NCBI RefSeq assembly: GCF_011764545.1
Contig: NZ_AP022870.1
Span: 620,001 to 684,000 of the forward strand
Origin: Phytohabitans flavus
GTDB lineage: Bacteria; Actinomycetota; Actinomycetes; Mycobacteriales; Micromonosporaceae
Direction: 5' to 3'
DNA length: 64,000 nucleotides
In this document: piece by piece, positions 25,964 through 35,463 of the stretch
Layout: every line of letters begins with the position of its first letter
Numbering within the stretch: position 1 is the stretch's first letter
Made by a program: the position numbers and the translations under genes
Notes under the pieces: generated by a model
Seen by the model: the letters and a program-made list of their open reading frames with translations, nothing else
The model's database searches: none
Told to the model about the DNA's origin: nothing

Positions 25964-27154
25964 ATGAGCGGTATCGCTACCCGGCTTTACAAGGGCGAAG
26001 CCGACCTCAACATCGTCGCCAAGCGCAAGATCTGGTTCACCGTCGCGGCAGTGGCCGTGCTGATCGCGTTGGCCAGCTTCGTCGTGCGCGGCTTCACGCT
26101 GGGCATCGAGTTCTCCGGCGGCAACGAGTTCCAGGTGCCGGCCTCGGTGGGGACGCTCCAGCACGCGGAGGAGACGGTCGAGGAGGCGCTCGCCTCGGCG
26201 CCCAACCCGGCCGGCGAGCCGCTGCGTGTGGCCTCCACCCAGCAGGTCGGCGGCGGTGAGGGTACCTACCTCATCCGTACGTCGGAGATGGAGCCGGAGC
26301 AGTCCGAGGCGGTCAAGCAGCATCTCGTCGAGGCGTTCGGCATCCCGGCCAGCGAGATCAGCAACAGCCGGGTGAGCGGCGCGTGGGGTGCGCAGGTGAC
26401 CGAGCGAGCGGTGCTCGGCCTGCTCATCTTCATCGCGGTCGTGATGCTGTACCTGATCGTCCGGTTCGAGTGGCGGATGGCCGCCGCCGCGGTCTCCTCG
26501 CTCCTGTTCGACCTGGTGCTCACCGCCGGCGTGTATTCGCTGGTCGGCTTCGAGATCACCCCGTCGACGATCATCGGTTTCCTCACGATCCTCGGCTTCG
26601 CGCTGTACGACGTGGTGGTGGTGTTCGACAAGGTCCAGGAGAACACCCGAGGCATCACGGCGAGCAGCACGCAGACGTACGAGGAGGCGGCCAACCTCGC
26701 GGTCAACCAGACGCTGATGCGGTCGATCAACACCGGCCTCGTCGCGCTGCTGCCCGTCGGTGGTCTGCTCTTCATCGGTGCCGGTCTGCTCGGCGCGGGT
26801 ACGCTCCGCGACCTCGGCCTGGTGCTCTTCGTGGGTATGGGCATCGCGGTGTACTCGTCGATCTTCTTCGCGACGCCGGTGCTGACCACGCTGAAGCGCT
26901 TCGAGCCGAAGTACCAGGCGCACACCCAGCGGGTGCTGGCCCGCCGCGCGGCGATCGCCCGCGGCGACGTCGCGCCGAAGGCACCGCGTTCGCCGAAGCA
27001 GCCGGCGCCGGCCGCCGAGCCGCGCGACGACGCCGAGCTGGCCGCCTTGGCCGGGGCAGCGCCGAAGGTGGGTGCCCGGCCGGCCGCCAAGCGACCGTCC
27101 GGCAACCGGGGCGGTCGATCCGGTAGCCGGCCGCGTGGCGGCAAGCGTCACTGA
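25964..27154 (+). CDS. secF: Protein translocase subunit SecF
   Basis: This 396-residue partner of SecD has six predicted helices, the FTLGIEFSGGNEFQV head motif after helix 1, and the conserved LTILGFALYDVVVVFDKVQEN with its functional aspartate. The C-terminal ~75 residues form a basic Ala/Pro/Arg-rich cytoplasmic tail (ending GGRSGSRPRGGKRH) absent from short SecF proteins. It is four bases from secD and so in one operon with yajC-secD. Confidence 0.95.
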   Translation: MSGIATRLYKGEADLNIVAKRKIWFTVAAVAVLIALASFVVRGFTLGIEFSGGNEFQVPASVGTLQHAEETVEEALASAPNPAGEPLRVASTQQVGGGEGTYLIRTSEMEPEQSEAVKQHLVEAFGIPASEISNSRVSGAWGAQVTERAVLGLLIFIAVVMLYLIVRFEWRMAAAAVSSLLFDLVLTAGVYSLVGFEITPSTIIGFLTILGFALYDVVVVFDKVQENTRGITASSTQTYEEAANLAVNQTLMRSINTGLVALLPVGGLLFIGAGLLGAGTLRDLGLVLFVGMGIAVYSSIFFATPVLTTLKRFEPKYQAHTQRVLARRAAIARGDVAPKAPRSPKQPAPAAEPRDDAELAALAGAAPKVGARPAAKRPSGNRGGRSGSRPRGGKRH

Positions 27155-27167
27155 CGAACCAGCTGTC

Positions 27168-27215
27168 CGAGGGGCGTTCCGGAGTCGGGAAGATCGGCTC
27201 GCGGGGCGCCCCTCG
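27168..27215 (+). promoter_or_regulatory. Hairpin in the secF-apt gap
   Basis: CGAGGGGCG and CGCCCCTCG form a perfect 9-bp stem around a 30-base centre in the 83-bp gap. It could act as a weak terminator or attenuator between secF and apt. Confidence 0.4.
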
Positions 27216-27237
27216 ACCATGACCGAAGGAGCGCGCG

Positions 27238-27764
27238 TTGTCTGACCTCGCGGAGATCGTGGCGAGCCACATCGTCGATGTCCCGGACTTTCCCAAGCAG
27301 GGCATCCTCTTCAAGGACCTGACCCCGCTGTTCTCGGACGGGCCGGCGTTCCGCGAGGTCGTCGACGGGATCGTGGCCCACTACGGGCAAGCTCGTTCGA
27401 CGTGGTGGCCGGCATCGAGGCGCGCGGTTTCGTGATCGCCGCCGCCATCGCGTACGCCACCGGCGTCGGCGTGGTGCCGGTGCGCAAGGCGGGCAAGCTG
27501 CCCCGCGCGACGCACCGCGCCTCGTACGAGCTTGAGTACGGCGAGGCCGCGCTGGAGGTGCACACGGACGCCTTCGCACCGGGGGAGCGGGTGCTGGTGG
27601 TCGACGACGTGTTGGCTACAGGCGGTACCGCCGCCACCACGCTCGACCTCGTGGAGCGCGCCGGGGGAACAGTCGCCGGGTTCACCGTGTTGTTGGAGTT
27701 GTCTTTCTTGCCAGCCCGAGAGCGGTTGGCACCACGCGAGGTTCATGCGCTCCTGACCGTCTAA
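27238..27764 (+). CDS. apt: Adenine phosphoribosyltransferase (frameshifted in this sequence)
   Basis: Apt salvages adenine to AMP with PRPP. The first frame gives [19 protein letters not shown], and the second gives [17 protein letters not shown] and the PRPP-binding [14 protein letters not shown]. They meet at about 27391, where one missing G (GGGCAAGCTCG in place of GGGCAAGGCTCG) breaks the motif YGQGSFDVVAG. The restored protein would have about 175 residues, the usual size. It starts with TTG after GAAGGAGC. It lies between secF and relA as in other actinobacteria. The frameshift may be a sequence error, although Apt is not essential. Confidence 0.88.
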
Positions 27765-27919
27765 GAGGCGGTTTGGCCGGGTGCCTGAATGGGTCTCTTG
27801 GCTGGTCTGACGGGTAGGATTGCCTTCCGCGACCGGCCAGGAACGGTGTGGCGTGGGTAGCGGTTGTGGCGCCGGCCGGATACGGTCGGTGTCATTCCCC
27901 GGCGAGGGTGAGGAGGCCG

Positions 27920-30403
27920 GTGTCTCAGGACGTCGCCCATTCAGTGGAGGGCAGCGTGCATCCGACTGGCGAGGCGCAGCCCGCTCAGGAGGAGGCGGCG
28001 ACAGCTGCCAGCAGCGCACCTACCGCGGCCGTCAATGGCGGCACGGAGGGCGCTGGCGTAGTCGTGCCTTTTCCTCCGGTGGAGGCCGCCACCTATGACG
28101 ACCACGACGACGAGCCGACCGAGCCGACGACCACGTCGGGTTGGGCCGGCGCGCCGACCGGTCGCCGAGTGCGGGCACGGCTGGCCCGCTTCAACGCGCC
28201 CTGGCAGACCCCGCAGGTCAGCGAGGTGCTGGAGCCGCTGATCGCCACGCACCGCGCGTGCCACCCCAAGGCGGACGCGCGGCTGCTGCAGCGCGCCTTC
28301 GACGTGGCCGCCCGCTGGCACTCGGGGCAGTACCGCAAGTCCGGCGACCCGTACATCACGCACCCGCTCGCCGTGGCCACGATCCTGGCCAACCTAGGCA
28401 TGGACACCACCACGCTGGTGGCCGCGCTGCTGCACGACACGATCGAGGACACCGACTACAACCTCGACGACATGCGGGTCGACTTCGGCGGCGAGGTGGC
28501 GCTGCTGGTCGACGGCGTGACCAAGCTCGACAAGGTCAAGCTCGGCGACGCGGCCAAGGCCGAGACGATCCGCAAGATGGTCGTCGCGATGGCCAAGGAC
28601 CCGCGCGTGCTGGTCATCAAGCTCGCCGACCGCCTGCACAACATGCGTACGCTCACCTTCCTCCCGCGCCCCAAGCAGGAGCAGAAGGCCAAGGAGACGC
28701 TGGAGATCCTCGCCCCGCTGGCCCACCGCCTGGGCATGAATACGATCAAGTGGGAGCTTGAGGACCTCGCGTTCGGCACGCTGTTCCCGAAGCGGTTCGA
28801 GGAGATCAACCGGCTGATCGGCGAGCACCAGCCGCAGCGGGACACGCTGCTGCGCCAGGTGACGCAGAAGGTGCAGCTGGACCTCAAGGCCGCGAAGATC
28901 AAGGCTGAGGTGACCGGGCGGCCCAAGCACCTGTACTCGATCTACCAGAAGATGATCGTGCGGGGTCGCGACTTCAACGACATCTACGACCTGATCGGCG
29001 TCCGGATCCTGGTCGACACGGTGCGCGACTGCTACGCGGCGTTGGGGGTCATCCACGCCAACTGGCAGCCGGTGCCGGGCCGGTTCAAGGACTACATCGC
29101 GATGCCGAAGTTCAACATGTACCAGTCGCTGCACACCACCGTGATCGGCCCGACCGGCAAGCCGGTGGAGATGCAGATCCGCACGCTGGGCATGCACCGC
29201 ACGGCGGAGTTCGGCATCGCCGCGCACTGGAAGTACAAGGAGCAGAAGGGCGCCACGATCGTCGGGCCGCCGGCCCACATCGACGAGATGACGTGGCTGC
29301 GGCAGCTGCTCGACTGGCAGCGGGAGGCGGCCGACCCGAGCGAGTTCCTGGACGCGCTGCGGTTCGACCTCTCCAGCCAGGAGGTGTATGTCTTTACGCC
29401 CAAGGGCGACGTGATCCCGCTGCCGACGGGCTCGACGCCGGTCGACTTCGCGTATGCGGTGCACACCGAGGTCGGGCACAAGTGCATCGGCGCTCGGGTC
29501 AACGGCAAGCTTGTGCCGCTGGAGTCGACGCTGTCCAACGGCGACGTGATCGAGATCTTCACGTCCAAGTCGGAGACGGCCGGCCCCTCGCAGGACTGGC
29601 TCGGCTTCGTCAAGAGCCCCCGCGCGCGGACGAAGATCCGGCAGTACTTCAACAAGGAGCGGCGCGAGGAGGCGATCGAGGCCGGCAAGGAGTCGATCGT
29701 CAAGGCGATGCGCCGGCAGGGCCTTCCGCTGACCCGGATGCTCACCACCGAAGCGCTGATGGCGATCGCCCGCGACCTGCACCTGCCCGACGTGGCCTCG
29801 CTGTACGCGGCGGTGGGGGAGAGCCAGGTCTCGGCCCAGTCGGTGGTGCAGCGCCTGGTCGCCGGCTACGGCGGCGAGGAGGGCGCGGTCGAGGACATCG
29901 CCGAGACCGCCGTCGCCACCCGGCCGCCGAGGGCCCGCCAGACCGTCCAAGACCCGGGCGTGGTGGTCCGTGGCGTGAGCGACGTCTGGATCAAGCTGGC
30001 CCGCTGCTGCACGCCGGTACCGGGCGACGCGGTGTTCGGCTTCGTGACCCGCTCTGGCGGCATCAGCGTCCACCGCGACGACTGTGCCAATGCCGAGGAC
30101 CTCAAGGCGCAGACCGACCGGCTCGTCGAGGTGACCTGGAAGCCGACGTCGGCCTCCACGTTCCTGGTGGCGATCCAGGTCGAGGCCCTCGACCGGCACA
30201 AGCTGCTCGCCGACGTCACCAGGGTGCTCTCCGACGAGCGCGTCAACATCCTCTCGGCGACGGTCACCACGACCCGCGACCGGGTGGCGGTGAGCCGCTT
30301 CTCGTTCGAGATGGCCGACCCCAAGCACCTCGGCCACCTGCTGGCCGCGGTACGCAAGGTCGACGGCGTCTTCGACGCCTACCGCGTCACATCGGGCGCC
30401 TGA
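27920..30403 (+). CDS. relA: Bifunctional (p)ppGpp synthetase/hydrolase Rel
   Basis: This enzyme makes and degrades the stringent-response alarmone. After an acidic, low-complexity N-terminal extension come the HD hydrolase domain ([13 protein letters not shown] and [12 protein letters not shown]) and the synthetase domain with [13 protein letters not shown] and [19 protein letters not shown]; the RFKD motif marks a bifunctional enzyme. Then follow a TGS domain ([14 protein letters not shown]), a zinc-finger region with RCCTPVPGD, and a C-terminal ACT domain. The start is uncertain: GTG at 27920 follows GGTGAGGAGG closely, while GTG at 27956 has GGAGG five bases upstream. It yields about 827 residues. 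Confidence 0.94.
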   Translation: MSQDVAHSVEGSVHPTGEAQPAQEEAATAASSAPTAAVNGGTEGAGVVVPFPPVEAATYDDHDDEPTEPTTTSGWAGAPTGRRVRARLARFNAPWQTPQVSEVLEPLIATHRACHPKADARLLQRAFDVAARWHSGQYRKSGDPYITHPLAVATILANLGMDTTTLVAALLHDTIEDTDYNLDDMRVDFGGEVALLVDGVTKLDKVKLGDAAKAETIRKMVVAMAKDPRVLVIKLADRLHNMRTLTFLPRPKQEQKAKETLEILAPLAHRLGMNTIKWELEDLAFGTLFPKRFEEINRLIGEHQPQRDTLLRQVTQKVQLDLKAAKIKAEVTGRPKHLYSIYQKMIVRGRDFNDIYDLIGVRILVDTVRDCYAALGVIHANWQPVPGRFKDYIAMPKFNMYQSLHTTVIGPTGKPVEMQIRTLGMHRTAEFGIAAHWKYKEQKGATIVGPPAHIDEMTWLRQLLDWQREAADPSEFLDALRFDLSSQEVYVFTPKGDVIPLPTGSTPVDFAYAVHTEVGHKCIGARVNGKLVPLESTLSNGDVIEIFTSKSETAGPSQDWLGFVKSPRARTKIRQYFNKERREEAIEAGKESIVKAMRRQGLPLTRMLTTEALMAIARDLHLPDVASLYAAVGESQVSAQSVVQRLVAGYGGEEGAVEDIAETAVATRPPRARQTVQDPGVVVRGVSDVWIKLARCCTPVPGDAVFGFVTRSGGISVHRDDCANAEDLKAQTDRLVEVTWKPTSASTFLVAIQVEALDRHKLLADVTRVLSDERVNILSATVTTTRDRVAVSRFSFEMADPKHLGHLLAAVRKVDGVFDAYRVTSGA

Positions 30404-30431
30404 CGCTCCTTCGCCCTCGGGCGGGTCTATT

Positions 30432-30848
30432 AAAGGAGATTGAGCTACCGCGACGTCCGCGGTGGTCCAGACCGCTGCTCCCGCGGCCTCACCCTCCGCG
30501 TGGTGTTGCGGTTACCCCATGCTGCGCCCAGCACGTCACTACCCGCCCGCCGACCCGCCGGCGGACACGGGCCGCTTCCCGTAGGGAATGGGTGCGCCGC
30601 TGATCCCGCAGCGACCGCGCGGACCGGCTGGTGTGCACGAGAGATCGTGGTATCGAACGGCCTCCAGAGGGGCAGTTCGATACCACGATCTGCCAGACGG
30701 CGGCCTGTTGTAGCGGTTGGGCCGGGGCGTGGACCTGGCAGTGAAGGTCGCGGTCGGCCGACCACAACCTGGGGGTGGGCTTGCCCAAACGCGGAGGGTG
30801 AGGCCGCGGGAGCGACGGTCCGGACCACCACGGGCGTCGCGGTAGCCC
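30432..30848. repeat. Non-coding inverted-repeat element, copy A (downstream of relA)
   Basis: About 58-bp imperfect inverted ends (30444-30500 and 30790-30847; both read inward from GCTACCGCGACG to CCTCACCCTCCGCG) flank a ~290-bp centre. The ends contain small palindromes (CCGCGG, GGTCC-R-GACC form). The centre has a perfect 17-bp hairpin, AGATCGTGGTATCGAAC at 30642-30658 with its complement at 30675-30691. No open frame has a plausible start or codon use. The element begins about 30-40 bp after the relA stop codon and fills most of the 576-bp gap to the cyclophilin gene. Related copies lie after aspS and alaS. It looks like a MITE-like or structured RNA element; the family is not known to me. 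Confidence 0.75.
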
Positions 30849-30930
30849 GACTTCCTTAGCGACCACAGGGTTCCCCGAAGGCGCGCCAATGGGTCCGTGG
30901 GCCGCAGGGGCTCGGGGGCTGGAAAGCGGC

Positions 30931-30958
30931 GTGGCGGGTGCCCGAAGGCACCCGCCAC
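30931..30958 (-). terminator. Hairpin terminator of the cyclophilin genes
   Basis: GTGGCGGGTGCC pairs perfectly with GGCACCCGCCAC over 12 bp around a CGAA tetraloop, 21 bp beyond the stop codon of the reverse-strand cyclophilin. Confidence 0.82.
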
Positions 30959-30979
30959 GTGTGTTGCTTGGACTGGCCG

Positions 30980-31801
30980 TCAGGAGACGGTCACGGTGTT
31001 GAGGTTGATGTCGTTCTTGGGGTGGCCGCCGCCCGGGCTGGGGTCGAAGGCGCCGTCGTGGCCCTTCTCGGTGGCCTTCTTGATGACGTCGAGGCCGGCC
31101 TGGTCGACCTTGCCGATCACGGTGTAGTCGGGCGAGAGCTCGACGTCCTGGTAGATGAAGAAGAACTGGCTGCCGTTGGAGTCGGGGCCGCTGTTGGCCA
31201 GCGCCACCACGCCGGCGGGGTAGGCCGGGCGCTCGCTGGTCGGCAGGTACTCGTTCGCGTACCGGTACGACGGGCCGCCGCTGCCGTCGCTCTCGCGGTA
31301 GCCCTTGCCCTTGGCGCTCGGGTCGCCGCACTGGAGCATGCCGGGGAACATGCGGTGGCACTTGGTGCCGTCGAAGAACTTCTTGCTCGACAGGAACGAG
31401 AAGCTCTCGGCCGCGCACGGGGACTTCGACAGGTCCATGTTGATGTTGATCTTGCCGAAGTTGGTGTCGACGGCCATCGTCTTGGTGCCGGTGTTGGGCG
31501 GCGTGGTGGTCGGCGGGACCCCCACGTCCTTGGTCGCCGGGGAGCGCTGCTCCTTGGGCACCTCGGTCCACGCGCAGCTCACCGGGGCGCCCGAGCCCTC
31601 GGCGGCCGGAGTGGCGGTGTCGTCGTCACCGGTGAGGCTGACCACCAGCACCACGCCGGCGACGAGCACCAGCACCGCGACCCCCGCGCCGATGCTCACC
31701 TGCCACTGGCGGCGCTTTTTGGCCGAGGCGGCGCGCTCCGCCATCTCCCTTTCGAGCTTGGCGCGCGCCGCGGCGCGCTGCCGCTCCCTTGTGGACGTCA
31801 C
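30980..31801 (-). CDS. ppiB: Membrane-anchored cyclophilin-type peptidyl-prolyl isomerase
   Basis: The 273-residue protein has a basic, helical N-terminus (RERQRAAARAKLEREMAERA), one membrane helix (VSIGAGVAVLVLVAGVVLVVSL), a short linker and an extracytoplasmic cyclophilin domain. The active-site Arg is kept in FFDGTKCHRMFPGMLQCGDP, and NGSQFFFIYQD is the substrate-groove motif. Four cysteines at conserved places (SCAW, SPCA, KCHR, QCGD) suggest disulfides. It probably assists folding of exported proteins. It follows a paralogue by 39 bp in the same direction; the pair forms an operon ending in a strong hairpin. Confidence 0.9.
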   Translation of the reverse strand: MTSTRERQRAAARAKLEREMAERAASAKKRRQWQVSIGAGVAVLVLVAGVVLVVSLTGDDDTATPAAEGSGAPVSCAWTEVPKEQRSPATKDVGVPPTTTPPNTGTKTMAVDTNFGKININMDLSKSPCAAESFSFLSSKKFFDGTKCHRMFPGMLQCGDPSAKGKGYRESDGSGGPSYRYANEYLPTSERPAYPAGVVALANSGPDSNGSQFFFIYQDVELSPDYTVIGKVDQAGLDVIKKATEKGHDGAFDPSPGGGHPKNDINLNTVTVS

Positions 31802-31840
31802 GGTCTTTCCTCCTGGGGTGGGTGCTCGTACCTAAGCTTC

Positions 31841-32758
31841 TCAGGACTGGCTGGCCGTCGCCGCGGGGGTCGGCGGCGGCGTGGCCTCGGGCGAACCGGA
31901 CGGCGCGCCAGAGGCGGGTGCGGACGGCTCGGGCGACACCGGGTCCATCTCGCCGACCGTCAAGCTCTGGATCGTGACGTCCTTTTCCGGCTTGACGATC
32001 TGGCCCGAGCCGTTGTCCAGAGTCTTGATCTTGCCGATCGTCTCCACCACGTCCAAGCCCGCCGTGACCCGGCCGACGATCGGGTAGGACGGGGACTCGG
32101 TCGGGCTGAAGTCCTTGAAGAAGATCAGGAACTGGCTGCCGTTGGTGCCCGGCGGGCTACCGATCAGCGCCACCGTGCCCTTCGGGTACAGCGGCGGCTG
32201 CTGGGTGCCGGGGCTGGGCGAGGGCTCGGGAGCCGACGGGACGTTCTCGTTGTAGAAAGAGTACGTCGGGCCACCCGTGCCGGTGCCGCCCGCGTCGCCG
32301 CAGCGGAGCGCGCCGTCCGCGGTGATCTCGGTGCACTTGGTGTTGTCGTAGAAGCCGTTGCCCGCCAGGTGGGCGAAGCTCGTGCTCGCACACGGGGCGC
32401 CGGCCACGTCGAGCGAGACGGTGATCGGCGCGCCCTGGTCGGTCGTGATGGTCATCGGCCGCGTGCCGGTGGTCGGCAGGTCCTTGGTGGGCGGCTGGCC
32501 GACGTCCTTGAGGTTGGGGTTGTTGGCGGCGTCCTGGGTGGTCCAGGTGCAGATGTCGGGGGCGGCGGTGTCGGCCGGGTCGGAGTCGAATCCGCCCAGG
32601 ACCCACACGGTGCCGACCACGATCAGGGCGAGCGCTACCGCCGCGCCGACGCCGGCCTGGACGCGCCGCTTGCGACGGGTATGCGCCGCCTTGCGCGCCA
32701 TCTGCCGGTCGTACTTGGCCCGGGCCAGCTTGCGCTGCCGAGTCTTGCTGGAAGCCAC
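31841..32758 (-). CDS. Membrane-anchored cyclophilin paralogue with altered active site
   Basis: This 305-residue protein shares the layout of its downstream neighbour: a basic N-terminus (TRQRKLARAKYDRQMARKAA), one membrane helix, and an extracytoplasmic cyclophilin domain with four matching cysteines. The C-terminus adds a Pro/Ala/Ser tail of about 40 residues. The active-site segment reads NTKCTEITADGALRCGD, so the catalytic His-Arg of the family is Thr-Glu, and isomerase activity is doubtful. NGSQFLIFFKD is kept. It may act as a binding or chaperone module. It is the first gene of the two-gene operon. Confidence 0.87.
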   Translation of the reverse strand: MASSKTRQRKLARAKYDRQMARKAAHTRRKRRVQAGVGAAVALALIVVGTVWVLGGFDSDPADTAAPDICTWTTQDAANNPNLKDVGQPPTKDLPTTGTRPMTITTDQGAPITVSLDVAGAPCASTSFAHLAGNGFYDNTKCTEITADGALRCGDAGGTGTGGPTYSFYNENVPSAPEPSPSPGTQQPPLYPKGTVALIGSPPGTNGSQFLIFFKDFSPTESPSYPIVGRVTAGLDVVETIGKIKTLDNGSGQIVKPEKDVTIQSLTVGEMDPVSPEPSAPASGAPSGSPEATPPPTPAATASQS

Positions 32759-32950
32759 CCGCGCTCCCCTTCCTCACTCTGTCAACGCCGCCCATTCGCG
32801 ACGCACGGCACCGCGACACGCCCAGTGCCCGAAACTGTGTAGCGCACGCCACACAACGCCCGCCAGAGTGTACGGGTATCACCTGGGAAAGTGTTGGGTG
32901 AGGTCGCCCGTTCCCAATCGGTTTCCGTCAACACCGATAGGCTTGTGAAC

Positions 32951-33634
32951 ATGTTGGTGAAGGGTTTCCCGGCGGACGTGTTCGGCACCAACTGTTACGT
33001 TGTCGCAACCGGGCCGGGTGAGCAGTGTGTGGTGGTCGATCCCGGCATCGGGGTGATCGACCGGCTCAACGCGCTGATCGAGGAGCACCGGCTGCATCCG
33101 GCGGCGGTCCTGCTGACGCATGGGCACCTCGACCACACGTTCTCGGTGACCCCGGTGTGCGGCGCGCGGGGCATCCCGGCGTACATCCATCCAGACGACC
33201 GCGAGCTGCTCGAGGACCCGAGCAAGGCGATCAACTCGGTCGACCCGCGCATGCTGCTGGGCGGCCTCGAGTGGAGCGAGCCGGACGACGTCGCCGAGCT
33301 GACCGACGGCGCGGTGGTCAGCGTCGCGGGCCTGGAGTTCACGATCGACCACGCGCCGGGCCACACCCGCGGGTCCGTGCTCTTCCGGGTGCCGGGTCCG
33401 GAGTCGGTCGAGGTCTGCCTCTCCGGCGACGTGCTCTTCGCCGGCTCGGTCGGCCGTGTCGACCTGCCCGGCGGCAGCATGGACGCGATGATCGCGAGCC
33501 TGCGTGACAAGATCCTGCCGCTCGCCGACGAGACCGTCGTGCTGCCCGGCCACGGGCCGGCGACCACGATCGGGCGCGAGCGCGCCACCAACCCGTACCT
33601 TCTACAAGTCGCTGAGGCTGGAACCGTTTCATGA
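32951..33634 (+). CDS. Metallo-beta-lactamase-fold hydrolase (glyoxalase II-like)
   Basis: The protein has about 227 residues. Zinc-binding motifs are complete: THGHLDH, the histidine of HAPGHTRGS, the aspartate of LSGDVLFAGSVG and the C-terminal histidine of LPGHGPATT. The family includes glyoxalase II and other thioester hydrolases; Rv2581c holds the same position in mycobacteria. ATG at 32951 gives the family start MLVKGFPADVFGTNCYV (17 residues), preferred over longer forms starting near 32891. It is divergent from the cyclophilin operon and overlaps hisS by four bases (ATGA). Confidence 0.88.
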   Translation: MLVKGFPADVFGTNCYVVATGPGEQCVVVDPGIGVIDRLNALIEEHRLHPAAVLLTHGHLDHTFSVTPVCGARGIPAYIHPDDRELLEDPSKAINSVDPRMLLGGLEWSEPDDVAELTDGAVVSVAGLEFTIDHAPGHTRGSVLFRVPGPESVEVCLSGDVLFAGSVGRVDLPGGSMDAMIASLRDKILPLADETVVLPGHGPATTIGRERATNPYLLQVAEAGTVS

Positions 33635-34979
33635 GCAAGCCCACGCCGATCTCCGGCTTCCCCGAGTGGCTCCCGTCGCAGCGGATGATCGAGCAGTACG
33701 TGATCGACCACATCCGCCGCACCTTCGAGCTGTACGGGTTCGCCCCGCTCGAGACGCGCGCCGTCGAGCCGCTCGACCAGCTGCTGCGCAAGGGCGAGAC
33801 CTCGAAGGAGGTGTACGTCCTGCGGCGGCTCCAGGCGGCCGAGGACGGCACCGAGGACGACGCGCTGGGGCTGCACTTCGACCTGACCGTGCCGTTCGCC
33901 CGGTTCGTCCTTGAGAACGCCGGGAAGCTGGTCTTCCCCTTCCGGCGGTACCAGATCCAGAAGGTGTGGCGGGGGAGCGGCCGCAGGAAGGGCGCTACCG
34001 GGAGTTCCTCCAGGCGGACATAGACATCGTTGACCGCGACACGCTGCCGCCGCACTACGAGGCCGAGATCCCGCTGGTCATCGGTGACGCGCTCGGGTCG
34101 CTTCCGATCCCGCCCGTCCGGATCCAGGTCAACAACCGCAAGGTGTGCGAGGGCTTCTACCGGGGCATCGGCCTGACCGACCCCGAGGCCGCGCTGCGGG
34201 CCGTCGACAAGCTGGACAAGATCGGTCCGGAAAAGGTCGCCGCGCTGCTGATGGAGACCGCCGGCGCGGACGACAAGCAGGCCGCCGCCTGCCTGCGCCT
34301 CGCCGAGATCTCCGCCCCGGACGCGTCCTTCGCGGACCAGGTCCGGGCGCTGGGCGTCACGGACCCGCTGCTCGACGAGGGCCTCGACGAGCTGGTGCGG
34401 GTGGTCGAGGTCGCCGCCGAGTACGCGCCCGGGCTCTGCGTCGCCGACCTCAAGATCGCGCGCGGGCTGGACTACTACACCGGCACCGTCTACGAGACGC
34501 AGATGGTCGGGTACGAGAAGTTCGGCTCGATCTGCTCCGGCGGCCGGTACGACAATCTGGCCAGCGCCGGCAGCGACCGCTTTCCGGGCGTCGGCATCTC
34601 GATCGGCGTCACCCGGATGCTCGGGCTGCTCTTCGGTGCGGGCGCGCTCTCCGCGAGCCGGTCGGTCCCCACCTGCGTGCTCGTGGCGCTGCCCGCCGAG
34701 GAGCGGCGCGGCGAGTGCGACCGGATCGCGGCGGCGCTGCGCCGGCGGGGGATCGCGACCGAGGTGGCGCCGAGCGCGGCCAAGTACGGCAAGCAGATCC
34801 GCTTCGCCGAGCGGCGTGGCATCCCGTTCGTGTGGTTCCCCGGCGGGCAGGGGGAGGCCGACACGGTCAAGGACATCCGCTCCGGTGACCAGGTCGAGGC
34901 CGACGCCGCCGCGTGGAGCCCGCCGGAGGCGGACCTGCGGTCAACGGTGCTGAAGGGCCCCGACCAGCAGTCGCAGTAG
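33631..34979 (+). CDS. hisS: Histidyl-tRNA synthetase (frameshifted in this sequence)
   Basis: HisRS charges tRNA-His. The first frame has PISGFPEWLPSQRMIEQY, motif 1 and the motif-2 start RYQIQKVWRG. The second frame continues GERPQEGRYREFLQADIDIVD, then the HisRS signature LDYYTGTVYE, motif 3 (GVGISIGVTRMLGL) and the anticodon-binding domain. The frames meet at the GGGGG run 33971-33975; one added G restores the arginine-binding motif RGERPQ.GRYREF and a ~449-residue enzyme. hisS is essential, so a sequence error is far more likely than inactivation unless another copy exists. It is coupled to the hydrolase gene upstream; its 3' end overlaps the convergent marR gene by 39 bp. Confidence 0.92.
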
Positions 34980-35387
34980 GTCGGTCAGGCGGCCACTGTC
35001 CTCGTACCCGATGGCAAGCTCGCCCCAAACGGCGCGCACGGCGCGGGTGAGGCGCTCGTGGGTCGTGCGGCCGCGCGGGGTTATGTAGGCGCGGATGCGC
35101 CGCCGGTCCATAGCGTCGATGCGGCGGTAGACGAGGTTTTCGTCGGCGAGGTGGTCGACGAGCTTGGTGAGCGAGCCCGGCGGGAGGAACGCGAGCTCCG
35201 ACACCTCGGTCATCGGGTGGCCGGCGCCGTCGGCGAGGATCGAGAGCACGCGCCACTCGTCGAGGGACCGGCCGTGCGCGTCGAGCACCTCGCGCAGCCG
35301 GCGGGAAAGCAGCCGCTCGGCGCGGGTGACGAGGAGCACGACATCTTCCGAGGCGAGAGCTTCCGGCCGCACCGGGAGACCTTGCAT
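34941..35387 (-). CDS. MarR-family transcriptional regulator
   Basis: The protein has 148 residues. A winged helix-turn-helix is visible (LDEWRVLSILADG, PPGSLTKLVDHLADENLVYRR as helix-turn-helix, then the wing DRRRIRAYITPRG). It is the typical MarR dimer size. It is divergent from the AmiC/UrtA-like sensor gene about 75 bp away and could regulate it or the urea transporter that follows; this is positional inference. Its 3' end overlaps hisS by 39 bp. Confidence 0.87.
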   Translation of the reverse strand: MQGLPVRPEALASEDVVLLVTRAERLLSRRLREVLDAHGRSLDEWRVLSILADGAGHPMTEVSELAFLPPGSLTKLVDHLADENLVYRRIDAMDRRRIRAYITPRGRTTHERLTRAVRAVWGELAIGYEDSGRLTDLLRLLVGALQHR

Positions 35388-35463
35388 CGGCCCATGCTAC
35401 AGATCGGCCGCAGCTCCCGTCAGGCTCTGGTTTCGGGGCCTCGTGCCGGGAATCATGCGGACC

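Noticed and set aside
30440..30859. Open frames of 128-139 codons inside element copy A
   Set aside because: They arise from the inverted ends (GYRDVRGGPDR and its reverse), have no ribosome site, and are not maintained in copy B.
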